Assembly (NCBI GenBank): GCA_023935145.1
Contig: CM043705.1
Span: 52,584,084 to 52,648,083 of the forward strand
Direction of reading: 5' to 3'
DNA length: 64,000 bases
Source: Bretschneidera sinensis
Taxonomy: Eukaryota; Streptophyta; Magnoliopsida; Brassicales; Akaniaceae
The position numbers were made by a program, and so were the translations under genes. Shown in pieces: positions 36,813-47,324 of the stretch; positions within the stretch are counted from its first letter, which is position 1; each line of letters starts with the position of its first letter. Under the pieces are notes generated by a model, which did not search any database, had not been told where the DNA came from, and was given only the letters and a program-made list of their open reading frames with translations.

Positions 36813-37659
36813 CCGGGTATTTCTATAGTTCTGATTAACATATCAAATTCTGGTTCATTTAATGTTGTGGTTGAGGATGAATATAAATACAAGGTTAAAA
36901 TACATGCATAACTCTGTGGTTTGATTAATTTTCGTAACAAACTTTAAGGTTTTTTTTTCGGTATATAACAAACTTTATAGTTTTAATTAGTTGCGATGTA
37001 ACATTTTTAAGTACTATTCATAAATGAAATTGTGTTAAAACTTAATAATACAATGATTTTGATCATGATTTTTTATGCACATGCAAAAATAAATATAATC
37101 TACTATGAGAAAAAATAAATAATTTTTTGAGTACTGAAAACAGTTTTTTTCTTATTTTCTTACTATTAAAGACTGAAAAAAAAACAAAAAATAGTACGTA
37201 AGTGAAATTTTTTTTAAAATTGTTAAATGATCTCTAAATGATTTATAGAATTTATAGGGCATCGAAATGGGTCAATAGTGGAGTTAGCAGAAACTCACCA
37301 TATACTAATAACGCAAATTATATGGTCTCTTATATACCCAAAAAAAAAAAGATTATGATTTATTATGAAAATGTGTCAAACCACAAAGTTATACATGTAT
37401 TTTAGCCTAAATATAATCAACATTTAGAATACATTGGAAGGGGAAAGCATAGAGAAGAGTATCATTTGACCCCAGAAAATGGAAACATTCAAAGTGATGT
37501 GCTACTGTTGAATGGAACTCCATTGAAGCTCACAGATGCATCTGATATCCCATCAATGAAATCAAAGCTTGTGGATCCTTCATTCCCAATCCATCTTGCA
37601 CCATATATTCAATTGCCTTTGTCACACTAAGAGACTTCAAAGCTCCAGCATGTGCTTAA
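36813..37659 (+). pseudogene. Heparanase last-exon copy split by a MITE
   Basis: 36813-36892 reads PGISIVLINISNSGSFNVVV, equivalent to the start of the exon at 20954; the preceding acceptor is CAA instead of CAG. Then a 515-bp MITE intervenes. 37408-37659 continues with YNQHLEYIG, REEYHLTPENG, LVDPSFPIHLAP and ends APACA stop, like the other copy. A two-base insertion near 37602 shifts the frame. No other heparanase exons are present upstream. Confidence 0.9.
36893..37407. mobile_element. Mutator-like MITE, 515 bp
   Basis: Ends are inverted repeats of about 32 bp (GGTTAAAATACATGCATAAC on the left; GGCTAAAATACATGTATAAC on the right, opposite strand) with few mismatches. Flanking 9-bp direct repeats TAAATACAA (36884-36892) and TAAATATAA (37408-37416) fit the target size of Mutator-like elements. 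No coding capacity. Confidence 0.88.
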
Positions 37660-39064
37660 TTTTAATTATTTTTCTTTTCTCCTCTTGTTTAATATTGGTG
37701 ATTTTCATTTTGTGATAGTTTTTAGGTTGTCTTCAAATTTCTCCATTATATATTTGTGAATTTAAGACAATTTAAAAATAATAGATGGTTTCTTTAAATG
37801 ATCATGCCTCTGCCTGAAATTTATTATGGGTAATTTATATTTCATACTCAATGAGAAAAAACAGTAAAGGAATTTTCAGTAATACTCAAACGGGAGGCAT
37901 CAGGAATGGGACTGAAAAGAGAGAATTTTTTGCCTAGATCGGAGGCACAGGAGATGTATGGACCGAAGGCATTGGGAACCATGACAAAAATCTCTCTCTC
38001 TCTCTCTCTCTCTTCCCTTGCCACTGTTCAGTGCTCTGTCTCTTGGTCTAGACAATAATTTTTTCTAGTTTAGTTTAGCCAACTTGAGGAGGCCATAACA
38101 AAATACATATTCTATCAGTAATTTCAAGAGGACTAAATGAATCTTCTTAGCCCTTTTTGAAAAGTTTTCTTCCATTGGAAAATGCAAAAGCTCAATGAAG
38201 CTTGTGTATTTAAAATCTTAAGAATAAAGGGAAAGTATTCTTTACTTGACCCAATAGACCTTTATGATCCAAACCAGGCTTTGCATGCAAAGCATATCAA
38301 ACCTTGCTTGCCTTCCCATCCCAAGTCACGGCCTATTATTAACCATACAAAGCTTTACTTTTTTGGCTTCTCCTTCAAATAGAAAGGCCCAAGCAAGCCA
38401 TCAGATTATTAGTCAGCAAGTTGAGATTTCAAAAGGTGTGTTAGTCTTAAACCATGAACATTTTGATCAAGCAAATGAGGTAACTCTGTATTTGATCTTC
38501 ATACATGCACTTTGTTTCATGTTTAAGCTGTATAGACATGATTTTGTGATGACAAAGAAAATGATAAGACATTAGCATTTTTCCTTTCACAATTTGAGTT
38601 TTCGATTGGAATCAAAAGAAGTATGAAGTTTATTTCTTTTCAAATTCTATTAATTTTGATGCGATTTACAACAAACTTCTCATGAATTCCAAAATTTATA
38701 AACTTTTCAAACAAAACAAAAATATAGAATTACAAATGAATTTCATAAAGTATATATAATTTATTTATTCCAAACGACCACATATAGATAATCCTACAAA
38801 TCTTCCATTTATGACTGACACCTTCTGTTAGGGTGAGGTTTACTGGTGCAGGGCAGTAAAACACAGGAGAGCCCAGCAGCAGCAGAGAAGAAAGAATACC
38901 ACCCCAGAAAACTGTGACCTTTAAAAGAGGTGCGACTAAAATTTTGTTAATTTCTCCTGAATTTTCAATAGATTATAAGCAAAAGGGACCAAAGATAAAG
39001 ATAAAATAGAATTGCCACGTAGAAAAGAACGCAGAACTGGTTCCCAAAACAGTTTTCAGGACAA
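37660..39064 (+). other. Duplicated intergenic DNA and remorin 5' flank
   Basis: Matches 21275-22690 over much of its length. It contains a (CT)n run at 37989-38012. Around 38400-38480 the frame reads ISQQVEISKGVLVLNHEHFDQANE and then a GTAACT donor; this could be an extra upstream remorin exon, but I could not join it convincingly. A separate run of AT-rich sequence (38560-38800) is not in the first copy. Confidence 0.5.
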
Positions 39065-40989
39065 ATGAGCCGGGGCTCTGATTCCAACGACATAGAATCA
39101 AACATCTCAAATAAGAAAAAGACCAGAGAAAGCCCTGAACCATCATTAACAAAGCCAAAGAGCAGAAAGGAAACTACAATTTCACAAGAACCTGGTGGAG
39201 TATCTAAAGGATTCTCAGGTGAAGATACAGAGCATGAGAAACAAATTCTTGATAATTAGATTATCATAGTAAATACACGAGTTCCTAACAATAATCTCAA
39301 GAATTAATGAAATTGTGTGGAACAGGCGAAGTTTCAATGAAAAGTTCAGAAAGGCCAGATACCAAAGTGCCAATAACTGCTGCCACAGATGAAAAGAAGC
39401 CTGAAAAGGCCATTGGTCCTGCTCCATCAATAAAAAAGACATTAACTTTTTCTTATAAGCAGTCGAACAGCACTGGCAGCATAAAACCAGAAAGGGAAGC
39501 ACCTAAACCCGAACGGAAAGAACCTATGCCTGATCTAACTATTATAAAACCAGGAAGTCCAGCACCAAAACCTGAACCACGTACCATAAAACCTGGAAGT
39601 GGAGTGGGAAAACCTGACCCATCTCCCCCCATTAAACCTGCAACCCAGCCAACTGAAACCAAAAGGCAGAATTCAATTAGACCTGGAGCAGAAGAAACAG
39701 AAGCAGATAAATGGGAGAAAGCTGAGATGGCAAAAATCAATGAATGGTAAGTTGGTTCATTTTGATAATATTTTACTAAGTTATAAGATCAAACACAAAG
39801 TGAAACTTAATCCCATGTCATCGAGGTTAATTATACATATTACTATAATTTAAAACCTGGCGAATGGACAACAAAATGCTAGAGTGAGAAGGGATAGCAA
39901 CAGGACGGAGAATGGACAGGATTGGATTCTTTATCCATGTCCCTACCAAGCTCATAGAAAAAAAAAATTTCTCATCCCCGTCTTCGGGGATAAAAGCATG
40001 GAAATTTTTTTCCTATCTTAGTTCTCCACTAGAAATAGGGTCTTACGGGGAATTTTCCCAACGAAACACAAGTCATGAAACTACATAAAATTTAAATTAT
40101 TTTAAACCAATAACGCATAGGCTCAAGTTGGGTAAAGTCGAAAATTTTAACAGTTTTACTTGTTAAAGCCTAAATTGATCTTGTGGCCATTAAGAAATAG
40201 AGTGCTATAAAAGAAGAAGTGCAAGTGACATTTATAAAAGAGGAGGTACTAGTGGTATTTATAAATATGAATTTAATAAATTATTATTAAAACATGAATT
40301 ATTATTTAAGTTCAAATCTTGTAAATTTGAAGTGAGAATTCAATAAGTTCATTTAATAAAAAAAAACATGAATTTAAGATGAAAAATATAATATATTATT
40401 TATAGGGTTCAAAGAATTCAGGGCGGAGACTTATATCCTCGTTCCCGTCCCCACCAAGGTAACAAGAAAAAATTTTCCTCATCCCCATTCTCATCCCTAA
40501 ACAGAGCGAGGCCGCAGTTTTAAACAAAATTATCTCCCTAGTGAGATACTTGAATTTACAAGACTTGCTACAACATTGAGCAAGCAATTAGAATTGTATG
40601 TCATTCTTTCACCAAGTTTGACGATTGCAGGTACGAGAAGTCAAATGAAAAATTACTTTCCTGGGAGAAAAAGAAGACTTCAAAAGCAAGGCGCAAACTG
40701 GATATAACAGAGGTTCTTCTTTTTAATTCTTCTATTTTCTTTTATTTTTGGTTGCTAATCTAATCAATTTTATTCTTAAGGATTGACAACCTAATTATTG
40801 GAGCTGCAGAGTGAATTGGAGAGAAGAAGAATAAAAGGCATAAGGAAATTTCACAAAGATAAGGAAAATATTAAGCAGACTGCCAAAAAAAAAAGAGGTA
40901 AGGCAGAGGAGAAGCGAAAATACGAAGAGTTCAAAGCTTGGGAAAAGGCACGTAAAATCAGAACAAGGCTATGCTTCTGCTTAACCTAA
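39065..40989 (+). CDS. Remorin family protein, four exons, 278 aa
   Basis: Remorins are plant-only proteins that scaffold plasma-membrane nanodomains and affect signalling and virus or microbe responses. Exons 39065-39218, 39326-39746, 40631-40712 and 40810-40989 join without a stop to 837 bases. The N-terminal half is disordered and proline-rich (KPE/KPG repeats around residues 100-165). The C-terminal remorin domain, about residues 174-278, has the family blocks ADKWEKAEMAKI, LSWEKKK, KARRKLD, ITESELERRR, then a coiled coil and the end RTRLCFCLT, whose Cys residues fit the C-terminal membrane anchor. Introns fall at the usual points (W|Y and TE|SE). A MITE sits in intron 2. This is the only intact one of three copies here. 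The true start could lie in an earlier exon. I recall Arabidopsis At5g61280 as the remorin neighbouring the GUS1 region. Confidence 0.85.
39890..40540. mobile_element. MITE in remorin intron 2, 651 bp
   Basis: The other remorin copies lack this stretch. It is flanked by GTGAGA on both sides (39884-39889 and 40541-40546). Ends AGGGATAGC and, opposite strand, TAGGGAGAT are weakly inverted. Both ends are rich in CCCCGTC / GGGGATGAG, a pattern I associate with hAT-type MITEs. Class is uncertain. Confidence 0.65.
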
Positions 40990-42407
40990 CCTGGTTCAAG
41001 GAGCAGCAAAAGTAAACCGTCACAGATATGTAAATATTTCTTTTCACAATTTTATAACTAACGCAAAGTGCTGCTCACATCAAAATGCAAATTTGCTTAT
41101 ATGATTGGCCGCATGAACAAGTAGCCATACTCCATTATCTTTAAATGATATCACCATTCATAAGGAAAAAAATAAAGCTACAAAGTAAGTAACCGGAAGA
41201 CAAAGGCAAATAGGATCAAAACAGTGAAGGATATATAGCCTCACCTGGTTTCAAGGAGCAGCAAATGTGGAATATCACCGATATATAAACATTTATTTCA
41301 CAATTCTATAACTAACCCAAAGTTCTGCTCACATAAAGATGCAAACTTGCTGGCATGATTTGCCACACTAACGAGCAGCCAATTACGTGACTTGTAGTCC
41401 ATTATCTTTGAATGATATCACCCCTCACAAATAAAATAGATATAAAAACGAAGCAACCAGAAGAACTAGGTTTTTGGTCCTTGTTTTCAAGTAGGAATCA
41501 AGAGACCACTTCCTAAGATTCGAGGGAACAGTAAAACACCATTCAATACTCGCTAAAATTTGCATCTAGCCTAAAGAATTCCTGTATTCAAATAATTTAA
41601 ACCTAAAAAAAGCAGAAAGGGCAAGGAAGCCCCTTTAATCATCCAAACCCCCTCCACTTTATTCCCTCCACTCTCCCAACCCAAGCATGAATGAAAAACA
41701 GGGGAACGACAAATATCAACCAATTATAGGAATTTTAACCACAATCAAAATGACAAGAAACAAGTAATTACTCAGGCACATTCCATATCACTGATGTATA
41801 TAAACAACAGGAGAAGATCCAAAACCCTTCAAATTTTTCCGTTTTTTCCTGTAGCTAGATCCCTTCGCCTCTCCCAAGACCATTTTAGCAGGTTCAAATA
41901 ACGCCTCTTCTCCATATAACAAGAGGAATATAGCATTAGGCTAAGACACCCTTGACAGCCTCTCAAACAGAATAGTCACTGGAGCTACCCTTCAAATCGA
42001 GCTAGTGCTAAGATAAAAATGTTTAACTATTATATGAAAAGATAAAACATAGGTAATCAGCGGTTGTACAATCAATTGTAGGTAACATATTTCTGCATAC
42101 TGAAGCCTCAACTGTTGTACAATAGGTAATCAGCCACTTCAGCCAAACAGTCATAAGTAATTCAAGGACTCTAACTATGACTCAAATGCATAGATTCAAT
42201 TCACAAAAACAAGATTCAAGCTTCCTTTCCGTCACCAAAAATCCATATAATTATCTGAAAGCTTTTGAATATCAAACACTCCAAGTATCAGAAAGTGGAA
42301 TTATAATTTTAAAAGAAAGGACGTAGGGTGAATATCAGAAGTAAAAGTTGCTGGATTACTCCATTAATGGAATTCAACAAGAGACAGAAAGACAAACTGA
42401 TGACATC
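40990..42407. other. Remorin 3' flank and intergenic DNA
   Basis: To about 41620 it matches the flank after the other two remorin copies; 41700-42010 also matches 36300-36660. No gene is visible. Its right end probably includes the 3'UTR of the RING gene. Confidence 0.6.
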
Positions 42408-43226
42408 TCATGATGTTATTTCTCTCACCAGCCTATCCAAGGTAGGGTATGCAAAGTACAATACCATGAAAGATGGGATTGCAAAAAGAACTGTGACTAG
42501 CAAGTAGAGGGCTAAGATGATGACACTGCAGGGTATTACAAAAAAGACAATGAGAATAAGTATGGTCACCAACGGGAATTTGGATGTAAAGTGAATGAAA
42601 AAATCCAGAGATTTATGAAGGGAAAAATGGAGCCTCTCTGCACTGCTGCTAACGTCATCTTCGAAAGACCCCAACTGTCCAGCAAAATGATTATACGAGA
42701 CCTGCCTGAAAGCACCATTGCTAGCTCGATTTCCAACAAACAGATTGCATTTGGGAGACCAAACTGGCTGATTGTCACCACTAGAGGAGGAACCAATCTT
42801 TACCCGATCACCGTTCAAACTCTCAATCATCCACAGAAGAAAGAAATTCTTGCGAGGGAACTTTAGAATCCCCTTGTAGACTAGCCGAAATGATAACAAG
42901 TGGCACCATGGACATGAAATGAAGAATGGAATCTTGATTTCTTGAGTGGGGAGTCTCAGGACAGCACATTGAAGCCCCAGTACACAATTCTGGCAGAGTG
43001 TATGACCACACCATAACACATAGGGCACGTTCTCAACAATGTTAAATGATTCCCAGCATATTGGACATTCCAGTCCTTCATCTCTGCTAACATTCGAACA
43101 GACCTCATCATCTGAACATTCAGAACAAGCTCGACTTGGCTCTCTAGTGTTTTTCTTCAGTCCAAAGCTCCCAATGGCATTAGAAGCAAAACTCCACATG
43201 ATGAAGGAAGAAAAAAGTTTTGGCAC
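42408..43226 (-). CDS. RING-finger membrane protein, probable E3 ubiquitin ligase, 272 aa
   Basis: A single-exon coding region with a C3HC4 RING: Cys54, Cys57, Cys73, His75, Cys78, Cys81, Cys105 and Cys108 (CPIC, CGHTLCQNC, CPWC). After it come the plant-family block KFPRKNFFLLWMIESLNGD and a C-terminal hydrophobic region of about 44 residues (LVTILILIVFFVIPCSVIIL onward) that can make two membrane spans. The likely job is ubiquitin transfer at a membrane; the substrate is unknown. The conserved start in relatives I recall is the Met of MWSFASNAIGS (43199), nine codons inside the longest frame, so 42408-43199 may be the real coding region. No damage is visible and the gene is not part of the duplicated block. 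Confidence 0.9.
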   Translation of the reverse strand: MPKLFSSFIMWSFASNAIGSFGLKKNTREPSRACSECSDDEVCSNVSRDEGLECPICWESFNIVENVPYVLWCGHTLCQNCVLGLQCAVLRLPTQEIKIPFFISCPWCHLLSFRLVYKGILKFPRKNFFLLWMIESLNGDRVKIGSSSSGDNQPVWSPKCNLFVGNRASNGAFRQVSYNHFAGQLGSFEDDVSSSAERLHFSLHKSLDFFIHFTSKFPLVTILILIVFFVIPCSVIILALYLLVTVLFAIPSFMVLYFAYPTLDRLVREITS

Positions 43227-43326
43227 GTGAGACCGACACTGACCACTAAAATTACCCAGTTGGAGCCACTCTCCAATTACAAAATTGCCTAGTCATTAAT
43301 CTGTATCTTTCTATCTTCAAATCAGA

Positions 43327-44390
43327 CCTGGAAATAGAAAATCACAGCAACTAAGAATCACCAAATATTTATTCAACTGTGAAACACAATCTACAGAAAG
43401 TGACACAAAGAAACTCCTTTGTCACAATAAATCAAATCGAAGTTTCAACGACCATGGTCTTTGTAGAATGCTATGCCCTCAACACAACATTAACCTACAA
43501 GTAGCAGCAATATCAACCCACCCACTGAATTTAAACCATGCAACATGATTCGTTTTTACTTCAAAAAATACTTTCATGAAAGTAGCTAAAAAAGGGAAAT
43601 CAGGAGATATTTCGGATTCAAAAGGAGGCACACTATTAATCCATTTTCCCAAATCCCTCTATAAGAGTAATAAAAATAGTATGATAAAAGGATTGTCACT
43701 GCAGCTTATAAAATCTGTCCACGCATCTAACAAATCTACCACACCATTCAATTTATCATCTTTAACGTATCAAACAGTTTAGCATCTATGGAACAAACTT
43801 CTAAACGCTAAACCATATTCATTTATGGTTTAAAGATCCATCAGATACACAGTCCTATCTTTACACCAAAAATGTTTCAATATTTTAAAATATTTTTTTC
43901 CCATAATTATGGATTAATGATGCCAATTTGTAACATCCAGTCGACATTGCCATATATTTTGCACAATTTGAATTATCAATGCGACGAGTTACCAGCACCG
44001 CAAACAAGTAGTTCATCATTTCTTGCTTGATTTGATACAATAATGATATTCCACATAATGATCAATCAAATAAACTCTCCTCTTCGAATCTAACAAGGCA
44101 ATTAAATTGACTTTGATGCATAAGATATCTTTAATTTCAGTAAAGAGAATTCAAAAGAATCAATTAATAAAAATAAGGCTGGGGATTTTTTTAAATTTTG
44201 ATAAAGGTCAGCCACATTGACGATTTAATAAATGGAAAATTAGAGAAAATCTTACCTCTCATTTATCAAAATTTTGAAGAAATTGCAGGGGGGGATCAGA
44301 AATCGAAAGAGGAAGAACAATCTTTCTCTTCCTCTTCCTTTTTCTCTCTCTCTCGGCGCTCCACAGTTAACATATCACGCTAACTTTACG
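43327..44390 (-). other. 5'UTR of the RING gene with an intron
   Basis: On the minus strand a GA-rich leader (about 44390-44256) ends in a good donor, GAGAG|GTAAGATT. The acceptor TATTTCCAG|GTCTGAT at 43328-43330 lies 130 bases before the conserved ATG. The 928-bp intron (43328-44255) holds no gene. Leader introns of this kind often raise expression in plants; that role is inferred. Confidence 0.65.
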
Positions 44391-44793
44391 GGCGATAAGA
44401 CTACATTCAAAACCACCCTGGACTCGTAAAACGGCATGTATCTTGAGTTTGACAAATTGGTTTTAGCACAAAATTTCAACGTTAAAAAGAAAAAAAAAAA
44501 AGTTGGCAAGAGGTAGAATTTTATCAATAAATACTTAAATAGTAATTTTAGAAAAAAAATTTGTTGAGCAGTGCTAGACATGCATTCGAATTTTTTTGGG
44601 TGTTTGTATGGGCAGTTTTAGTACTAATAGTTAGGAAACTCTCACCAGTAATTTATGTAATTTATTATTGTCATTAATGAAATCACCATAACGAATGACT
44701 CGTTAGTAACTTCATTAGTAAATTATAGGAAAATCTCACTGATAATATTGGTATTTGTTTTGGTGATTCGATTTGCGATTAATATATCATTAT
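44391..44793. other. Upstream region of the RING gene
   Basis: AT-rich, no gene. It should contain the RING promoter on the minus strand; I cannot place a TATA box with confidence. Confidence 0.4.
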
Positions 44794-45728
44794 TAGAGGT
44801 GACAAAATCTGACCTGACCTTAAAACCAAACTCGACTTGATCCAAACCCAAACCGACCCGAAAATATATCAAAATAATATGATCCGAACCCGACTCGATA
44901 TTAACCCGAGTGACCCGAAATGATCCGGATACAAAATGACCTGAACCCGACCCGAACCCGAAACGACCCAACCTGAAATGACTTGAAAATATAATTTTTT
45001 TTATATAAAAACAATTTTCTTTCTAAAACTGGGATTAATTAATTTACTAGTTGTCAAATAAAATAAATTATATCATAACAAATTATTTACGAATTTAAAT
45101 GTGTCGATATGAATAGTTCAACGTTCTATTAATTTGAGTAATCTCATTAATTTTAAATCAAAAATCGAGAAAAATAGTAAATTTTGCATTATTTTTCAAG
45201 TCATAATAAAATTTTATTTTTAATTTTCCTAAAAAAAATATAATGAAATGAGTGATTATATAAAATTTAATCTCTAAAATTTGGTATAAGATGTTACTAG
45301 TGAAAATAACTGTGTGGACCATCTGAGATCATTTAGGACTGAATTTTGGGACTATGAGTCATAACATTGCATATTGCATTAAAAAATTAAATATATTATT
45401 TAAAAAATTAAACATTGATTTATTATTAATTAAATTTTATGGATTTGACAATGTAACTCGTTTAGTGTTATTATATGAAAATAAAATATATTTTTTAATT
45501 AAGCATAAATATCTATTTTGTTGACCCAACTTAACTGAACCCGACTCGATATGACACAAGCCCTGATACGATTTGAGCTAGAAATGACCTGAGCTCGACC
45601 CAACGTGATATGACTTGAGACCCAATACGACACGAAATTGAATTGACCCGAATCCGACCTGACCCAGAGTGACCTGCAACTTAATATGACCCAAACTCAA
45701 ACCAGAACCGACCCGTTTTCCACCTCTA
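44794..45728. mobile_element. hAT-like non-autonomous element with GACCCG arrays
   Basis: The left end TAGAGGTGACAAAA and the right end, opposite strand, TAGAGGTGGAAAAC are inverted. They resemble hAT termini (YAGNGNTGNCAAA). Flanks ATCATTAT and ATTCATTA are an imperfect match to an 8-bp duplication. Next to each end lies an array of degenerate hexamers around GACCCG/AACCCG. The middle is AT-rich with no open frame. Confidence 0.6.
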
Positions 45729-46138
45729 ATTCATTACTGTTAATTAATTTGGTGTGTGTGTATATATGTATATATATTAGAAATTCAAAACCATTAAAAT
45801 ATATTAATTCTTTAATGGGAAGTTGCAAGTCAATTTGTAAGTGTTTATGTTGTTATGATCGGGTAAAAGCATCATAAAATAGTTTTTGTTGTGGTTATAT
45901 ATATTAGAAACATACCTTTGTCTTGTTTTTAGGGTTCTTTCCCATCCTAATATCTTTGTTCCCTCATCTCCTCAAGACTTGATACAACTTGAGTTCAAAA
46001 TGATTCGAACCCGATCCGACCTGACATGACCTGAGATCCAATACGACACGAGATTGAAATGATCTGAACCCGATCGGACCCAAAGTGACCTATGACTTAA
46101 TATGACCCGAACCGATCCGTTTGCCACCTTTAATTCAT
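45729..46138. repeat. Duplicated right end of the hAT-like element
   Basis: 45970-46131 repeats 45545-45728 (GACCTGA...CCGATCCGTTTGCCACCTTTA followed again by ATTCATT). So a second element end lies 400 bp from the first, with unrelated AT-rich DNA between. Confidence 0.6.
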
Positions 46139-46428
46139 TGTAGACTGAGGTTCCAACCCAAAAGAGGAGGTGAATTGGGTTTTTAAAAACTTTTACTAAT
46201 TACTCAAAAGTTTATAAAAACAGTTAAATGCACAAGTATATAAACAAGTAATGTGTTTTAAATAAAAGAGTTTAAGGAATAGAAAGTGCAAACTCAGTTT
46301 ATAGTGGTTCGGCAATATCGGATTCGTTCTGACCCTATGTCCACTCTCTTCAAGGAATCTCCTTGAAGTAATCCACTAAAACTCTTAGTCGTACAACTTC
46401 ATGGGTGATGCACAAACCTTACAAACAG

Positions 46429-46515
46429 TCCCTTCCACTTGGAAGCTTATCCCTTCCACTTGGAAGCTTATCCCTTCCTCTCGGAAGCTAATCTCTTCCT
46501 TACGGAAGTTAATCT
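46429..46515. repeat. Four 21-bp tandem units, each a small hairpin
   Basis: Units at 46432, 46453, 46474 and 46495: CTTCCACTTGGAAG twice, then CTTCCTCTCGGAAG and CTTCCTTACGGAAG. The CTTCC/GGAAG stem is constant while the loop varies. Confidence 0.8.
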
Positions 46516-46820
46516 CTTTACAATAAATATGAGTTGCTGTAAAGTAAATAGTAGAGAGATAACAATGAATACTTTTACAACTGAACAATATCTCTCTTTC
46601 AAAGTAAAGCTTGAAGAATGGCTCAACAATGAATGTTTCAAAGCTTTTGTGTATTAATGAGCAAAAACTTAATTGAATGTGTAATCTCTTATACTTAAAT
46701 GCTCATTGGAGTGGGTTTATATAGCCTTGAATCAATATAGCCGTTTGACACTGACTTGGTACGTTTTGGTGCATTAAATGCTCAAGTCTGGCGCCTTAAT
46801 GGTCATATTTTTCAAATTAC

Positions 46821-47035
46821 CAGTCGACTAGGTCTTAGTACCAATTGACTGTGTAATTAGTACCAGTCGACTGGGGACATTCTGTCCAGAATGCCAGTCG
46901 ACTGGGGACAGACTGTCCAATAGGCCAATTGACTAGTATTGATTACCCAGTCGATTGGGGACATACTGTCCCATATCCCAGTCATCTGGAATAGGGATCT
47001 AGTCGACTAGGTTGCCCTTCAACCCAGTTATTCAT
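46821..47035. repeat. Array of CAGTCGACTGG palindromes in the LTR
   Basis: About seven perfect or degenerate copies, two followed by GGGACATTCTGTCC-type sequence that is itself nearly palindromic. Related copies occur in the other Copia 3' region at 11551-11660. Confidence 0.8.
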
Positions 47036-47324
47036 GTTTTGAAATGTTTTTGACTTAAAAACGTTTGAATAGTTTTGTCAAAATGCTTTTACAAAAGGAG
47101 CCATAAGACAAGCTAATTACCTGAACAAGTGAGATTAACAACTTGTTTCAATACTTTATGCCTATACTAGATCTTCTGTCTTGACTTGGTGTCTGATTTA
47201 GGTTGAGTTATTGCATCTTGATTCTTGGCTATATGCTTTTATCGTTTAAAACACTTAGATAACATTGTTAGTACAATTAGAGTTATGTTTTGTCAATATT
47301 AAAATTTAGATGAAAGTCAACAAT

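Larger units (their letters stand above)
46139..47324 (-). mobile_element. 3' LTR of a minus-strand Copia element, 1,186 bp
   Basis: On the minus strand it starts TGTTGACTTTCATC right after a purine tract and ends CCTCAGTCTACA. It includes an array of tandem hairpins (46429-46515) and an array of CAGTCGACTGG palindromes (46821-47035). GTGGTTCGGCAATATCGG around 46303 is a phrase seen in many plant Copia LTRs. Confidence 0.75.
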
